From JBBIRG01 sp964410965 (GTDB lineage: Bacteria; CLD3; SB21; JBBIRG01): a stretch of 64,000 nt of DNA. A program made the translations under genes and the position numbers. The notes beneath the pieces were generated by a model. That model did no database searches, had not been told where the DNA came from, and was given only the letters and a program-made list of their open reading frames with translations. Positions 8,165 through 17,507 of the stretch are shown in pieces; within the stretch, counting starts at the first letter, position 1; each line of letters opens with the position of its first letter. The stretch lies in the NCBI GenBank assembly GCA_964410965.1, contig CAYPIY010000005.1, positions 124,001-188,000 on the forward strand. The letters run 5' to 3'.

Positions 8165-10531
8165 CTAAATGTTCAGCAAATACTGGAATTTCACAAACAC
8201 ATTCTGATTGGTCATTTGCAACCCGTCACGGTTGACATAGGGATCACGCGATCCGCCGATATGCCCGCCGAGATAAAAGACCGTGAAGGGGTTGATCTTG
8301 TAACTGATCAATGGATCGGCAAGAAAATTCGTATAACGAACGATTTTTTCTCTGGTGTTATTATATCGGTCTCTCAGATTCAGTTCTCCGGTCAGCCGAA
8401 GAAACAAACGCTTGGTGAACTGAAAAGAAAAGGTGTTCCGGAAAATATTCTGGGAACTGATTTTGTCGCCGCCGAAATGGTCCCAGAGTTTGTACGTGAT
8501 ATAATCAAATTCATACGAGCAGCAGGATACCGGCTGATACCGGCCCCAGATTTCAAACTGCCTGCCGTGCACCAGCGCGAGCGGATTGTGCGTATTGTCT
8601 TCTTCGCCCCGGCGGTTGATCTGCGGCCCGATCAGAAAGAAAATGCCGCCGTTTATTGTTTTGTATGTATTGGAGGATATGGTTATCCATCCGTTATGCA
8701 TTCCGTTAAATTGCTTACCTCTGAAAAATTCGTTATTGCGCACCCACAACGAGACATCAACATGAATCTGCTTCTGCCATTGCATGCACATGAGAGCCTG
8801 AACGGCGTCGTCCATAAGTAATCCGTCATAATTCCATTTCTTTACCACCGTTATCTGCGGAGTAATGCGCTGGAAAAATTTATTATTCTTATCGAAGTAA
8901 AAATTATAACCTGCCCAGGCCGTTCCGCGCCGGTATTGATTGTAAACAATATAACTGTTATCCGCACGGAAACCCGGCGAGACCTCGTCGTAATTGACGT
9001 TAAAATTGAAATGACGCGCATTACGTTCGAATGTGGCCGACATCAGCCAGCCGGGAATGGTTTCACCGTCGAAAGCCATGGTATAATTTCTGTCGCGGAT
9101 TTTGAAAGCTATAACGGAGATATTATCGGCCGACATGGCTGAATCCACCGGTTCAACGGTTCGTGTAAAGCCGGCCGTAGCGCGGCAGTTATACTGTTCC
9201 GAAAGGCGTATATTCGCATCGAACATGGCCGCCAGGTTGTTTCCGCCTTCTTCATAAGCGCGGTGCGACGCCGCGAGCCCGAGATAGGATTTACCGCCGA
9301 CAGCATACTTCACACGCGCGATATTCGTCATGGAATTTCGTGTCGTTGCGAACTGGTCGCTGCTGTACACGGAAGGCAGAATAAACGGGCTGTCCTCGTC
9401 GTACGCGGAAATGTATCCGAAACTGAATCGGCCGGATTTCCCTGTGATTTTTCCGGCGACAATCGGGTTGTTGACAGTCCGGGTGTAAATCGCAGTAAAC
9501 CGGTTGACATCGAAGATGTCGCTGCCTTCGAGAAAGAACGGCCGGCGTTCCTCGTTATACAAAGCAAATGTGTTATTGATATTGATTTGCCCCGCGTCGG
9601 CCTCGATCTGGCTGAAATCGGGATTGAATGTAAAATCGGTCGTGATAGTAGAGGACAGTCCGTATTTCAGGTTGAATCCTCCCGCGGCGTCATACGCCGT
9701 CGATTTCCAGCGGCCTTCACCGGACGGGGTTTTGACCATATCATGGTTTCCCGTGCTGATGACATAGGGCAGAAATTCGATCTTGCTTTGTTTCGTGCCC
9801 TGCAGATTCATTTTCAGGCTTCCCGCCTGCGAGAACAGCGAATTATTGTTCCGGGATATCGGCATCCATGACATCTGGTAACGCTGGTCCCTGGGGTAAA
9901 TCCGCATGACATGCAAAGCCCAGTCCTGTTCCTCACCGTCGGGGAAACGGAGGCTTTTAAACGGTATTTTGATCTCGGCGATCCAGCGGTCATCGTATAT
10001 TTTGCATTCTGATTGCCAGACCGCATCGAAACTGCTGAATTCGTTGCCGTTGATATCCATGAGCCAGTCGCCCTGTATGCCGAAAGGATTGACAAGCAAT
10101 TCGTATCCGGTTTGCTGGTCACGGTACGGATCGATGAGAATGCCGATCCGGTCGTCGTAAAAGATCTGGTCGCGGTCGGTCATCGAGGCTCGGAGGTTCC
10201 GGATATCCTGATCGTAGCAGATGAACGCGACATAAAGATACGATTTGTCATTCAGGATGTAACCTTCGGTTTTCACTTTTGGCGCTCCGTTTTCCGTCGG
10301 AAAGGTCTCGGAAAAATTTTCCAGCTTTGCCCCGCTGAACCATGCGGCTTCGAGAATGCCGTCAAGAGTAATCGTTTCGGTTAACTTAGGGGATTCAACC
10401 GTTGTCACGGAATTTGGCGTAAACGAAACACCTTCGCTGTCTGCACGATGGTCTGATGGAGCCGTTAATAAATGCTGCGGGCCGAGGATGAAAAAAGCCG
10501 CTGTTGCAATTCGGAAAAAATTTGTTTTCAT
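8165..10531 (-). CDS. CBM9-like / DUF5916 outer-membrane protein
   Basis: A large exported protein of 788 residues. I chose the ATG at 10531 because GGAGGG lies seven bases before it; an ATG 15 bases upstream falls inside that ribosome site. After the signal peptide, residues about 45-225 form a carbohydrate-binding-module-9-like domain (TITLDGILEAAWFSGA, DDRIGILIDPYRDQQTGYELLVNP, DDRWIAEIKIPFKSLRF). The remaining 550 residues are rich in alternating aromatic and polar strands, as in outer-membrane barrels, with the DUF5916 signature DFTFNPDFSQIEADAGQIN. Proteins of this type are common in the FCB group and have no established substrate. Confidence 0.8.
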   Translation of the reverse strand: MKTNFFRIATAAFFILGPQHLLTAPSDHRADSEGVSFTPNSVTTVESPKLTETITLDGILEAAWFSGAKLENFSETFPTENGAPKVKTEGYILNDKSYLYVAFICYDQDIRNLRASMTDRDQIFYDDRIGILIDPYRDQQTGYELLVNPFGIQGDWLMDINGNEFSSFDAVWQSECKIYDDRWIAEIKIPFKSLRFPDGEEQDWALHVMRIYPRDQRYQMSWMPISRNNNSLFSQAGSLKMNLQGTKQSKIEFLPYVISTGNHDMVKTPSGEGRWKSTAYDAAGGFNLKYGLSSTITTDFTFNPDFSQIEADAGQININNTFALYNEERRPFFLEGSDIFDVNRFTAIYTRTVNNPIVAGKITGKSGRFSFGYISAYDEDSPFILPSVYSSDQFATTRNSMTNIARVKYAVGGKSYLGLAASHRAYEEGGNNLAAMFDANIRLSEQYNCRATAGFTRTVEPVDSAMSADNISVIAFKIRDRNYTMAFDGETIPGWLMSATFERNARHFNFNVNYDEVSPGFRADNSYIVYNQYRRGTAWAGYNFYFDKNNKFFQRITPQITVVKKWNYDGLLMDDAVQALMCMQWQKQIHVDVSLWVRNNEFFRGKQFNGMHNGWITISSNTYKTINGGIFFLIGPQINRRGEEDNTHNPLALVHGRQFEIWGRYQPVSCCSYEFDYITYKLWDHFGGDKISSQNIFRNTFSFQFTKRLFLRLTGELNLRDRYNNTREKIVRYTNFLADPLISYKINPFTVFYLGGHIGGSRDPYVNRDGLQMTNQNVFVKFQYLLNI

Positions 10532-11000
10532 ATTACAACCCTCCATATTGCGGGTTTAGGGGAGATATTTCCTTCATGTTCCCTTTCAGACTTAACATAC
10601 GAATGATACGAACAATGAATCATTTATGTTTCAAAAACAATCCTTTAAGGCGGTCCTGAATGAGCCAGGCCGTAAAAAGTAATTGATTTTGTCGTAAAAA
10701 TGCCGGGAACAACCGCTAATAAGAAAAAACAACCGCTCATCACCAATTTCATCGATTGATCATTTCCGGAATCTTCATTCACCGATTCCCTTTTTTTGTG
10801 GTCAGCGGTTCGGTGCGGCGGATATGGATGTGAAATTCCTCTAAAAATTGTTTTCCCGGATGATGTTTGTATGCACATTCGACAGAACAATCCGAGCCAT
10901 CGCGGTGAATGTTGCTGTTCTCTATAGATGGATTCAATGCCCGCTTGTGTTTCACCCACACCCACGGTTACAGTATCATTACGATCCCTTCAGGCCGGCA
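10532..11000. other. Intergenic region, 469 bases
   Basis: No credible gene in either strand. Two short direct repeats, ACAACCGCT followed by A-rich sequence, occur near 10710-10735. The promoter of the CBM9-like gene should lie in the upper part and any terminator of the redoxin fusion in the lower part. No clear hairpin with a T run was seen. Confidence 0.5.
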
Positions 11001-12497
11001 TCATTTCATCTTCTTAATGAAATCCAGCAGGAACTCGACGCTGGGCCGGTCTTCAGTCATTTGGCCGATATATTTGAATCTGAGAATTCCGTTTTTATCG
11101 ATAATGAGTACAGTAGCCATATTTTGTTCCGACGAGACGCCATCCCAGAAATTCGTAAAAATTTTAATCCCTCTCGATAGTGTCCGGTTTTCATCGACCA
11201 GCACCGGGATGATGTTATGCACATCGTCTTTCTTTGATTCGAATTTTATCGGAAAGTTTTTTCTGGCCCATGCCGAATAATCGCCAAACAAGCTTCCTGC
11301 TGGCGGCGCCGGTACGGGATTTTTCGTATTCTCGACTATTCCGAGAGCATCTGGAAATTTTTCCATCCAGTCTTTGATTCTATCACTGCTGTAAGGCATC
11401 ACAAACGCAATTTCTAAATTGTTTTTCGACCGGATACCTGATGTTTTTTCCAGTTGTTCCAGTTCGAGGTACTGATAAGGACAATAGGGACACCAGACGT
11501 TACCTAACCAACCGCGGGGAAATATTAACAGGACATTCTTGCCGCGATACTTTGACAGCGTAAAATCTTTACTGTTATAAACCGGTAAAGTGAAATCCGC
11601 CATCGGATTTCCGACAATGGCCGTAAGGGCTTGTTCCAGAGTCAGACTGGCATTCCGTTTGGAGATACTATTAAATATTTTCCACACTTTACCGCTTTTA
11701 TACATCTGGACAAAATCATAGGCGCCGGTCTGATCGCAACGAACCACCGCAATACCATCCGTTATGTCAAGAATTGAAACCCGGTTATTCCGATAGATTT
11801 CATCCTGTTTACCGATACCGGCGAACGTGTTTTCCAGCATGCTTTCATAGCGTAGTCTTCTTAAACTTGTTTTCCCTGTAGGGGCGATCGGGTTCAGCGT
11901 AATACGGCTGAAATCTGAACTGATGGCCATCTCAAGACGGGCGGCGTCAGCTCCGCTGATCCCGGCTAAATACTCCAGTGCCGTTTGCTCTATCGATTTT
12001 CGTTCATTTTCCGCATTAAAATCTTTCAAGCGCGGCGGTACGCTTGTGCCGGAAGTAAACATTACGTTAACAATTTTCCATTGACTATCTAATTTCACGG
12101 CCTGAATATAGTCGGTAAAGTTGGCGGATGTAACTTTTACATTAGCCACATCGTTGTCAATATTCAGAATATGAACCCGGATGTGCCGGGCCGTATCATG
12201 AAGAATTCCGGCTTTCGCGCGTGTTAACTCGATTAATCCCGAATAAGTCGTATAATTGAGTATGGTCCGGCCGGTTTGCGGAAGATCCCGCGGTGTGGCT
12301 TTGTTGATATCCGGGTGAACCGCTTTCTCCATCCTGACAACATCTCCGGAATAAAAACCTTCAATATAGTCCATTACCGATGACCGGATAGCCGCTGAAT
12401 CACTCTGTTTCATGGAGTTATTCTGGGCTGCGGATACTGACACGGTGAAAGCCATCAGAGTGATGATAAGTAATATATTGCATATTTTGATTTTCAT
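11001..12497 (-). CDS. Exported fusion: two NTF2-like (lumazine-binding-type) domains plus a redoxin domain
   Basis: 498 residues with a signal peptide (about 1-25). Two homologous NTF2/lumazine-binding-type domains follow (about 33-150 and 165-285), each showing the AxxYxxG...D...M...HPD/SSD pattern and a closing QWKIVN / VWKIFN strand. Residues about 295-498 form an AhpC/TSA-type redoxin (ADFTLPVYNSKDFTLSKYRGKNVLL) with WCPYC at Cys336/Cys339. It probably acts as a periplasmic thiol oxidoreductase or peroxidase. The ATG at 12497 is preferred: AAGGAG is eight bases upstream, whereas the ATG at 12503 is almost inside it. Function beyond the fold is unknown. Confidence 0.75.
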   Translation of the reverse strand: MKIKICNILLIITLMAFTVSVSAAQNNSMKQSDSAAIRSSVMDYIEGFYSGDVVRMEKAVHPDINKATPRDLPQTGRTILNYTTYSGLIELTRAKAGILHDTARHIRVHILNIDNDVANVKVTSANFTDYIQAVKLDSQWKIVNVMFTSGTSVPPRLKDFNAENERKSIEQTALEYLAGISGADAARLEMAISSDFSRITLNPIAPTGKTSLRRLRYESMLENTFAGIGKQDEIYRNNRVSILDITDGIAVVRCDQTGAYDFVQMYKSGKVWKIFNSISKRNASLTLEQALTAIVGNPMADFTLPVYNSKDFTLSKYRGKNVLLIFPRGWLGNVWCPYCPYQYLELEQLEKTSGIRSKNNLEIAFVMPYSSDRIKDWMEKFPDALGIVENTKNPVPAPPAGSLFGDYSAWARKNFPIKFESKKDDVHNIIPVLVDENRTLSRGIKIFTNFWDGVSSEQNMATVLIIDKNGILRFKYIGQMTEDRPSVEFLLDFIKKMK

Positions 12498-12676
12498 TTC
12501 CATATCTCCTTTTTCATGAAAAAATATTTGATAAAAATGTCAAAAAAACCAGTATAAGATTCTACGCGATCATGAAAGGAATGTTTCAACAGAAAGAATA
12601 AATACGAAATCAACTCTAACCCTCATTGAAAAAAAACCATTTGATTTCATAAAAAGAATATTAGTTTACGATCGAA

Positions 12677-13879
12677 ATGAAAAAAGCTTCTGTCATCACG
12701 ATATTCATTACGATATTCATTGATCTGATCAGTTTCGGAATCGTCATACCGTTATTACCCTTTTATGGTCAGCGGTTCGGGGCGACGGGCATGGAAATCG
12801 GGCTGCTTGTGAGCGTGTTTTCGTTTGTGACGTTCATTTTCATGCCCGTGCTCGGAAGCCTGTCGGATCAGTACGGACGGCGCCCGGTTCTGTTGGTCTC
12901 CATGCTGATCTCCACGGCCGCTTATATTCTTTTTGCGTTTGCCGGTTCGTTGTGGATGCTGTTTTTGTCCAGATTCATGGCGGGTCTCGCGCATTCGAAT
13001 CTGTCTGCGGCACAGGCCTATATTGCGGATATCACACCGGCGCACGAACGGGCGAAGGGAATGGGAATCATCGGCGCGGCATTCGGACTGGGATTCATTT
13101 TCGGCCCCATGATCAGCGCGTTTTTTTCAGCGGATATGTTCGGCAAATGGCAGTACGTGCTTCCCGGACTTATCGCATCCGGCCTGTCTTTGCTGAATTT
13201 CATCATGGCTTATGCCTTTCTGCCTGAATCCCTGCACGAGCAACACCGCAAGCCGGCTCAGCGGTTTCAGTTATTTGACATTCAGACTTTCCTTAAGGTG
13301 ATTCATCATCCGGGATTACGCGTTCTTGTTCTGATTTTCAGCATCGCAACGCTGGCGTACTCGAACATATTCGTGACGATTCCATTGTTTGTAAGTCATG
13401 AACCGTTTAACCTGAACGCAGCGGAAGTCAGCTGGTTTTTCATTGAGATCGGGTTGATTTCGGTTGTGGTGCAGGGATTGCTGATTGGCCGGATCACAGG
13501 ACTGTTCGGCGAACGGAAATTAGTCATTACCGGAACTCTGGGACTTTGGATCGGATTCATGGTGTTTCCTCTGTCGTCATATCTTCCGGCGGGACAAATT
13601 GCAGGGCTTGCGGCCGGCACGGCTTTGCTCGGTTTCGGAAGCAGTTTTTTTACGCCGAATATCATGAGCATGGCCTCTCAGTCGACCGAACTGAATGAGC
13701 AGGGCGCAATCATGGGAATGATACACAGCCTGGCGAGTCTCGCAAGAATGATCGGGCCGTTCATCGGCGGTATGGTTTACGACGCCGGAGGGCCGAATTC
13801 GCCGTATTATTTTTCCGTCGTGATTATGCTCACTGCGGTTTATTACCTTCTGAAATTACCCGTTTCAAAGAATATTTAA
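12677..13879 (+). CDS. MFS transporter, TetA/DHA1-like drug exporter
   Basis: A 12-helix major facilitator of 400 residues. Diagnostic motifs are IDLISFGIVIPLLPFYGQRFGA in helix 1, the loop 2-3 motif GSLSDQYGRRPVLL, and the antiporter motif C-like GAAFGLGFIFGPMISAFFS in helix 5. These are typical of TetA-type proton-coupled exporters. The substrate cannot be assigned, and the chromosomal setting shows no linked repressor. It is divergent from the redoxin fusion gene, sharing a 179-base promoter region. No convincing ribosome site is seen before the ATG. Confidence 0.88.
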   Translation: MKKASVITIFITIFIDLISFGIVIPLLPFYGQRFGATGMEIGLLVSVFSFVTFIFMPVLGSLSDQYGRRPVLLVSMLISTAAYILFAFAGSLWMLFLSRFMAGLAHSNLSAAQAYIADITPAHERAKGMGIIGAAFGLGFIFGPMISAFFSADMFGKWQYVLPGLIASGLSLLNFIMAYAFLPESLHEQHRKPAQRFQLFDIQTFLKVIHHPGLRVLVLIFSIATLAYSNIFVTIPLFVSHEPFNLNAAEVSWFFIEIGLISVVVQGLLIGRITGLFGERKLVITGTLGLWIGFMVFPLSSYLPAGQIAGLAAGTALLGFGSSFFTPNIMSMASQSTELNEQGAIMGMIHSLASLARMIGPFIGGMVYDAGGPNSPYYFSVVIMLTAVYYLLKLPVSKNI

Positions 13880-14614
13880 TCAGTCCCGACGAACAATGAA
13901 GGTTCAATTCATAGCTTCTGAATGGATCATGAAATGCCGGAATGGAATCAGCACCGTCACCCGCTATCACGGCGAACGGACGTCCCCTGCTGATATGCTC
14001 ATTCTTCGAAACCATGTCCGAAAAAAATCGCAGCAGAGGTTTCCAAACCAAAAAAATTCGTTTTAAATTTTTCGATACCATAACAAAGATTTTCACATAA
14101 CCGCTGATAACTTCACTCACGAATTCCGCAACCCTGATATTGCTTGCTCACCGTCCCGTATCAGGCTCATCCGCAAGTTTCGTCAATTCAGTCATAGGTT
14201 TAGGATTTCAAAATTTCATTGTCGATTTATTCCCATGAACGTTCCGCCGGATCAATTCTGCAGAGTAAATAATGACGATGATGTTTTAAGCGTTCAGATT
14301 TGTATTCATGATTGCATCGCGAGGACCATTTTTTTCTAATCCGGATTAGCACATTCGTGTCTCATGGAAAAATTTCTCAGACCTGAATGACAAAGAGACA
14401 ATTCGCCGTTTGACCAATCAAATGTGACTGATACGTTTAAGAAAAGACTGCGATAGATTCAGTGATGGTTTCAAGGAAGACGCTTCCGGGATTCCTGCAT
14501 CAGATTTCGCCCGGTCAGGTAAAGAACCTCAGAAAAACCGCATCATCTGATGTCTGTGGATTCCCGTAAGGACAAAACCAGAATTTTATCTGACCTGATA
14601 CCGTATCAGATTCA
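13880..14614. other. Intergenic region, 735 bases, between convergent genes
   Basis: The longest non-coding stretch in the window. It separates the convergent MFS and HD-GYP genes, so it need not hold promoters for either. Visible signals are a perfect 14-bp palindrome CTAATCCGGATTAG at 14336-14349 and a short hairpin, CTGATA-CCG-TATCAG, at 14595-14609 just after the HD-GYP stop. The latter has no T run. A minus-strand open frame at 13830-14120 has no similarity I recognise and no ribosome site. It may be a decayed gene or contain an unrecognised RNA. Confidence 0.45.
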
Positions 14615-15781
14615 TTAAAAATTGAAATCCGAAGAATACGTAGCGTTATTCAGGGTAATTACGGAATCGTTTTTCTGAAGGGATTTCTGATCCTGTTTCT
14701 GCTTCATGTCGTCGAGCACCTGGATAAAAGCGTCCACAACCGCGGGATTGAACTGAGTGCCGGAGCATTTTTTGAATTCATTTTTGGCATCTTCCGTGGT
14801 TATGATCACGTTATATCCGCGGTTCGTGGACATGGCATCATACGCGTCCGCCACCGCGACAATGGACGCAAGCAGGTCGATTTCCTCTCCGACAAGACCC
14901 TGGGGATAGCCCGAACCGTCCCAGCGCTCATGGTGCTGGTAAACAATATTGATGACGTCGGAAAGAAAAGTGATCGGTTTCAGGATTTTGTATCCGACTT
15001 CGGCATGCCGCCTCATTTCTTTCCACTCGTCGTCCGTCAGACCGGTAATGTTTTTCAGGCTGGAAATCTCAATGACCAGTTTACCGATATCATGCAGGAT
15101 GGCGCCCTGGGATAATTTCTCCATTTCGGACATGGACAGGCGAAGTTTTTCCCCGATTTTCATGCTGTAGTACCGTACACGCGCTGAATGTCCGGCCGTA
15201 TAGGAATGCTTTTCCTCCACGGCGCGGAGAAACGAGACGATGATATCCATGTAAGCTCGTTCCATTTCCTTCGCCTGCTGCTCGATCATCTGGGTTTTTA
15301 TCTCGAGTTTTTCGATGTGCTTCTGAAGGCTGGTTACCAGTTTTTCATTGTATTCCTTCGCAAAGACCTTGACATCTTCATGCCGGATTTCGTCTTTGAC
15401 TCCGCCGATGTATTCCGCGATCTGTTTCGGGAATTCGTCGATATCGATCGGTTTTTTGATATACCCGTCGCAGCCCGCTACAATCGACCTTTCACGGTCA
15501 CCATCCCGAACATTCGCCGTAACCGCCACGATCGGTATGTGCGCAAGTCTCTCCATGCTTTTGATGCGGGTGGCGGCGGCATGCCCGTCAAGCATGGGAA
15601 GATTGATGTCCATCAGGATCAGGTCGGGCTCGAGCTCCTGCGCCATATTCACGCCCGTTATGCCGTCGGTGGCCTCGAAAATTTCATATCCCTGCGGCTC
15701 CAGGATGCGTCGAACCAGCAGGCGGTTGAGTTCGTTGTCCTCGACATACAGCACTCGTTTTTTTCTGGATGTATCCGGCAT
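14615..15781 (-). CDS. Response regulator with HD-GYP cyclic-di-GMP phosphodiesterase domain
   Basis: 388 residues. The receiver domain (about 8-125) has the acidic pair VEDN, phosphoacceptor Asp58 in LILMDINLPMLDG and the switch lysine in KKP. A coiled linker (about 140-185) leads to a full HD-GYP domain: HSYTAGHSARV, HDIGK (230-234), RRHAEVGY, QHHERWDGSGYP (GYP 291-293) and VADAYDAMSTNRGY. HD-GYP domains hydrolyse c-di-GMP to pGpG or GMP, so it probably lowers c-di-GMP when phosphorylated. The start overlaps the histidine kinase stop as TAATG, so the two are translationally coupled and almost certainly cognate. Confidence 0.93.
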   Translation of the reverse strand: MPDTSRKKRVLYVEDNELNRLLVRRILEPQGYEIFEATDGITGVNMAQELEPDLILMDINLPMLDGHAAATRIKSMERLAHIPIVAVTANVRDGDRERSIVAGCDGYIKKPIDIDEFPKQIAEYIGGVKDEIRHEDVKVFAKEYNEKLVTSLQKHIEKLEIKTQMIEQQAKEMERAYMDIIVSFLRAVEEKHSYTAGHSARVRYYSMKIGEKLRLSMSEMEKLSQGAILHDIGKLVIEISSLKNITGLTDDEWKEMRRHAEVGYKILKPITFLSDVINIVYQHHERWDGSGYPQGLVGEEIDLLASIVAVADAYDAMSTNRGYNVIITTEDAKNEFKKCSGTQFNPAVVDAFIQVLDDMKQKQDQKSLQKNDSVITLNNATYSSDFNF

Positions 15782-17502
15782 TACGGTTCGCTTTCGGTTG
15801 ACGGGGATGATTCGGGCGTTTTCCGTATCGGCTGCGCAAGGGGCAGGGACATGGTAAACACGGAGCCTTTTCCCAATTTGCTTTCCACGGTGATAGCGCC
15901 ATTGTGCATTTCAATGAATTTCCTTGCGATGCTGAGTCCCAGTCCCGTGCCGCCGGCGCGTCTTGTGCTGGAACCGTCCGCCTGACGGAAACGGTCGAAA
16001 ATGGTGTTCAATGAATCCCTGTCAATGCCGATCCCGGTGTCGATTACACTGACCGATACATGATCGGCTACCAGTCCGACCTGAATGGTGATCCAGCCTT
16101 CTTCGGTGAATTTCGCAGCGTTGGAAACGAGGTTGAAAATCACCTGCCGTAATTTTGTGGCATCCGCCTCGATCGGGGGGATGTCGCTCAGGAAGCGGCT
16201 GTCCAGCTGAACGCGTTTGCCCATGATCAGCGTCTGGCTTGCCGTCACGATATCCTCGATCATCGGCGCAAGTTCGACTTGGGTGAAATTCAGTTCCATT
16301 TTCCCGGCTTCGATCTTGGAAAGGTCCAGGATACTGTTGATGATTTCCAGAAGATGCCGTCCGCTGTTGTATATCGCGTTCAGGTCCACTTCCTGGGTCG
16401 GGTTGATGTCTCCGTCGATGCGGCTGAGAAGAACCTTGGAAAACCCGATGATGGAATTCAGGGGCGTCCTGAGCTCATGGCTGACATTGGCGATGAATTC
16501 GGATTTGAGCCGGTCGGCCTCCTGGGCCTTTTTGATGGCCTCACGCAGGGCAACATTGCTTTTCCTCAGTTCTTCGGTTCGTTCGTTTACTTTTTGCTCA
16601 AGTTCGGCGTTGGTTTTTTCCAGCTGAGAGGTCAGCACCTGAAGCTGGAGGTACGCGCTTCCCAGCTGTTCGGTCAGGATCTTATGCTGGCTGGACAACT
16701 CCTCTTCGTCGTCGGTCAGGGGCTTGCGGATATTCATCAGGTTGCCCAGCATCTGCGGATCGGCGAGATAGGCGTCAAAGTCGGCCGGGAGGTCCTTCTC
16801 GCTGAAGGAACGCATGTGCCGGATCCGCTCGTTGAGTTCCTTCGTCTGGTCTTCCAGTTCCGTGATCTCATGCTGCCGGTTGCGGATCATGCCGAGAATG
16901 TAATACAAGATCTCACGGAGCCGCATGTACGGTTCCATAGTCGCCATCTGGAACACCTGGCAGTCGAAGCAGGACGGGATGCCCAGGTGAGTGTGGCAAC
17001 CGCAGCGCTCACCGGCGAGGTACCAGCAACGGGGGTTTTGCGCCTGATGCGCTTTGCATGAGGGTTCGGGACATTCCCGGATCTTCCAGCACCGGCCAGG
17101 GATTTCCTGGGAACGAATATCGATCTCTTCCTCCGATTCGATGCGCTTGATCTGATCGGCGATCTGGTCGCACAGCACCTGCAGCTGTTCGACGGTGTAG
17201 AGGTTATTCGGGGAATACGCCACATGCGCGGCGGTTTCCGTGGGCGCAGGGGTCCGGTCCTGTTCGGCTTGTTTCTGCTTCATTTCTTTCCTGAATGTTT
17301 CCTCATTCTTCACATCGTCCATCATCGGGAGGTTCATCAGGAAAAGATCATCGAATGTCATTTCCTCGACCTTCCGCTTTTCCCTTTTGGAAGGCGGTTT
17401 GGGAACCAGTTCGTATTCGATGATCTGAACTTCGCGGATATCGGCTTTGCGTCTCGCGATATCCTCATCGGATTCGGTCTTTTTGTTTTTTGTCTCGCTC
17501 AT
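15781..17502 (-). CDS. Cytosolic histidine kinase with cysteine-rich two-CW-type domain
   Basis: 573 residues with no membrane helix or signal peptide. A charged, probably disordered N-terminus (1-100) leads to a cysteine cluster at 138-181 (Cys138, 144, 149, 159, 167, 169, 178, 181) with GRCWKIREC and PRCWYLAGERC, which matches the two-CW metal-binding pattern. A long coiled coil (200-330) follows, then the kinase core: H-box VSHELRTP with His342, and an ATPase domain with DTGIGI, FDRFRQADGSSTR and GTGLGLSIARKF. The cysteine cluster probably binds Fe-S or zinc and senses redox, metal or gas; that is inference. It precedes and overlaps the HD-GYP regulator. Confidence 0.92.
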   Translation of the reverse strand: MSETKNKKTESDEDIARRKADIREVQIIEYELVPKPPSKREKRKVEEMTFDDLFLMNLPMMDDVKNEETFRKEMKQKQAEQDRTPAPTETAAHVAYSPNNLYTVEQLQVLCDQIADQIKRIESEEEIDIRSQEIPGRCWKIRECPEPSCKAHQAQNPRCWYLAGERCGCHTHLGIPSCFDCQVFQMATMEPYMRLREILYYILGMIRNRQHEITELEDQTKELNERIRHMRSFSEKDLPADFDAYLADPQMLGNLMNIRKPLTDDEEELSSQHKILTEQLGSAYLQLQVLTSQLEKTNAELEQKVNERTEELRKSNVALREAIKKAQEADRLKSEFIANVSHELRTPLNSIIGFSKVLLSRIDGDINPTQEVDLNAIYNSGRHLLEIINSILDLSKIEAGKMELNFTQVELAPMIEDIVTASQTLIMGKRVQLDSRFLSDIPPIEADATKLRQVIFNLVSNAAKFTEEGWITIQVGLVADHVSVSVIDTGIGIDRDSLNTIFDRFRQADGSSTRRAGGTGLGLSIARKFIEMHNGAITVESKLGKGSVFTMSLPLAQPIRKTPESSPSTESEP

Positions 17503-17507
17503 AGGAT

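Noticed and set aside
8162..8821. Plus-strand open frame of 219 codons
   Set aside because: Antisense shadow of the CBM9-like protein gene; no family signal or ribosome site.
10645..10965. Minus-strand open frame of 106 codons in the gap before the redoxin fusion
   Set aside because: Mixed composition, no ribosome site and no similarity; probably chance.
13830..14120. Minus-strand open frame of 96 codons overlapping the MFS gene end
   Set aside because: No ribosome site, part antisense to the MFS gene, no domain seen.
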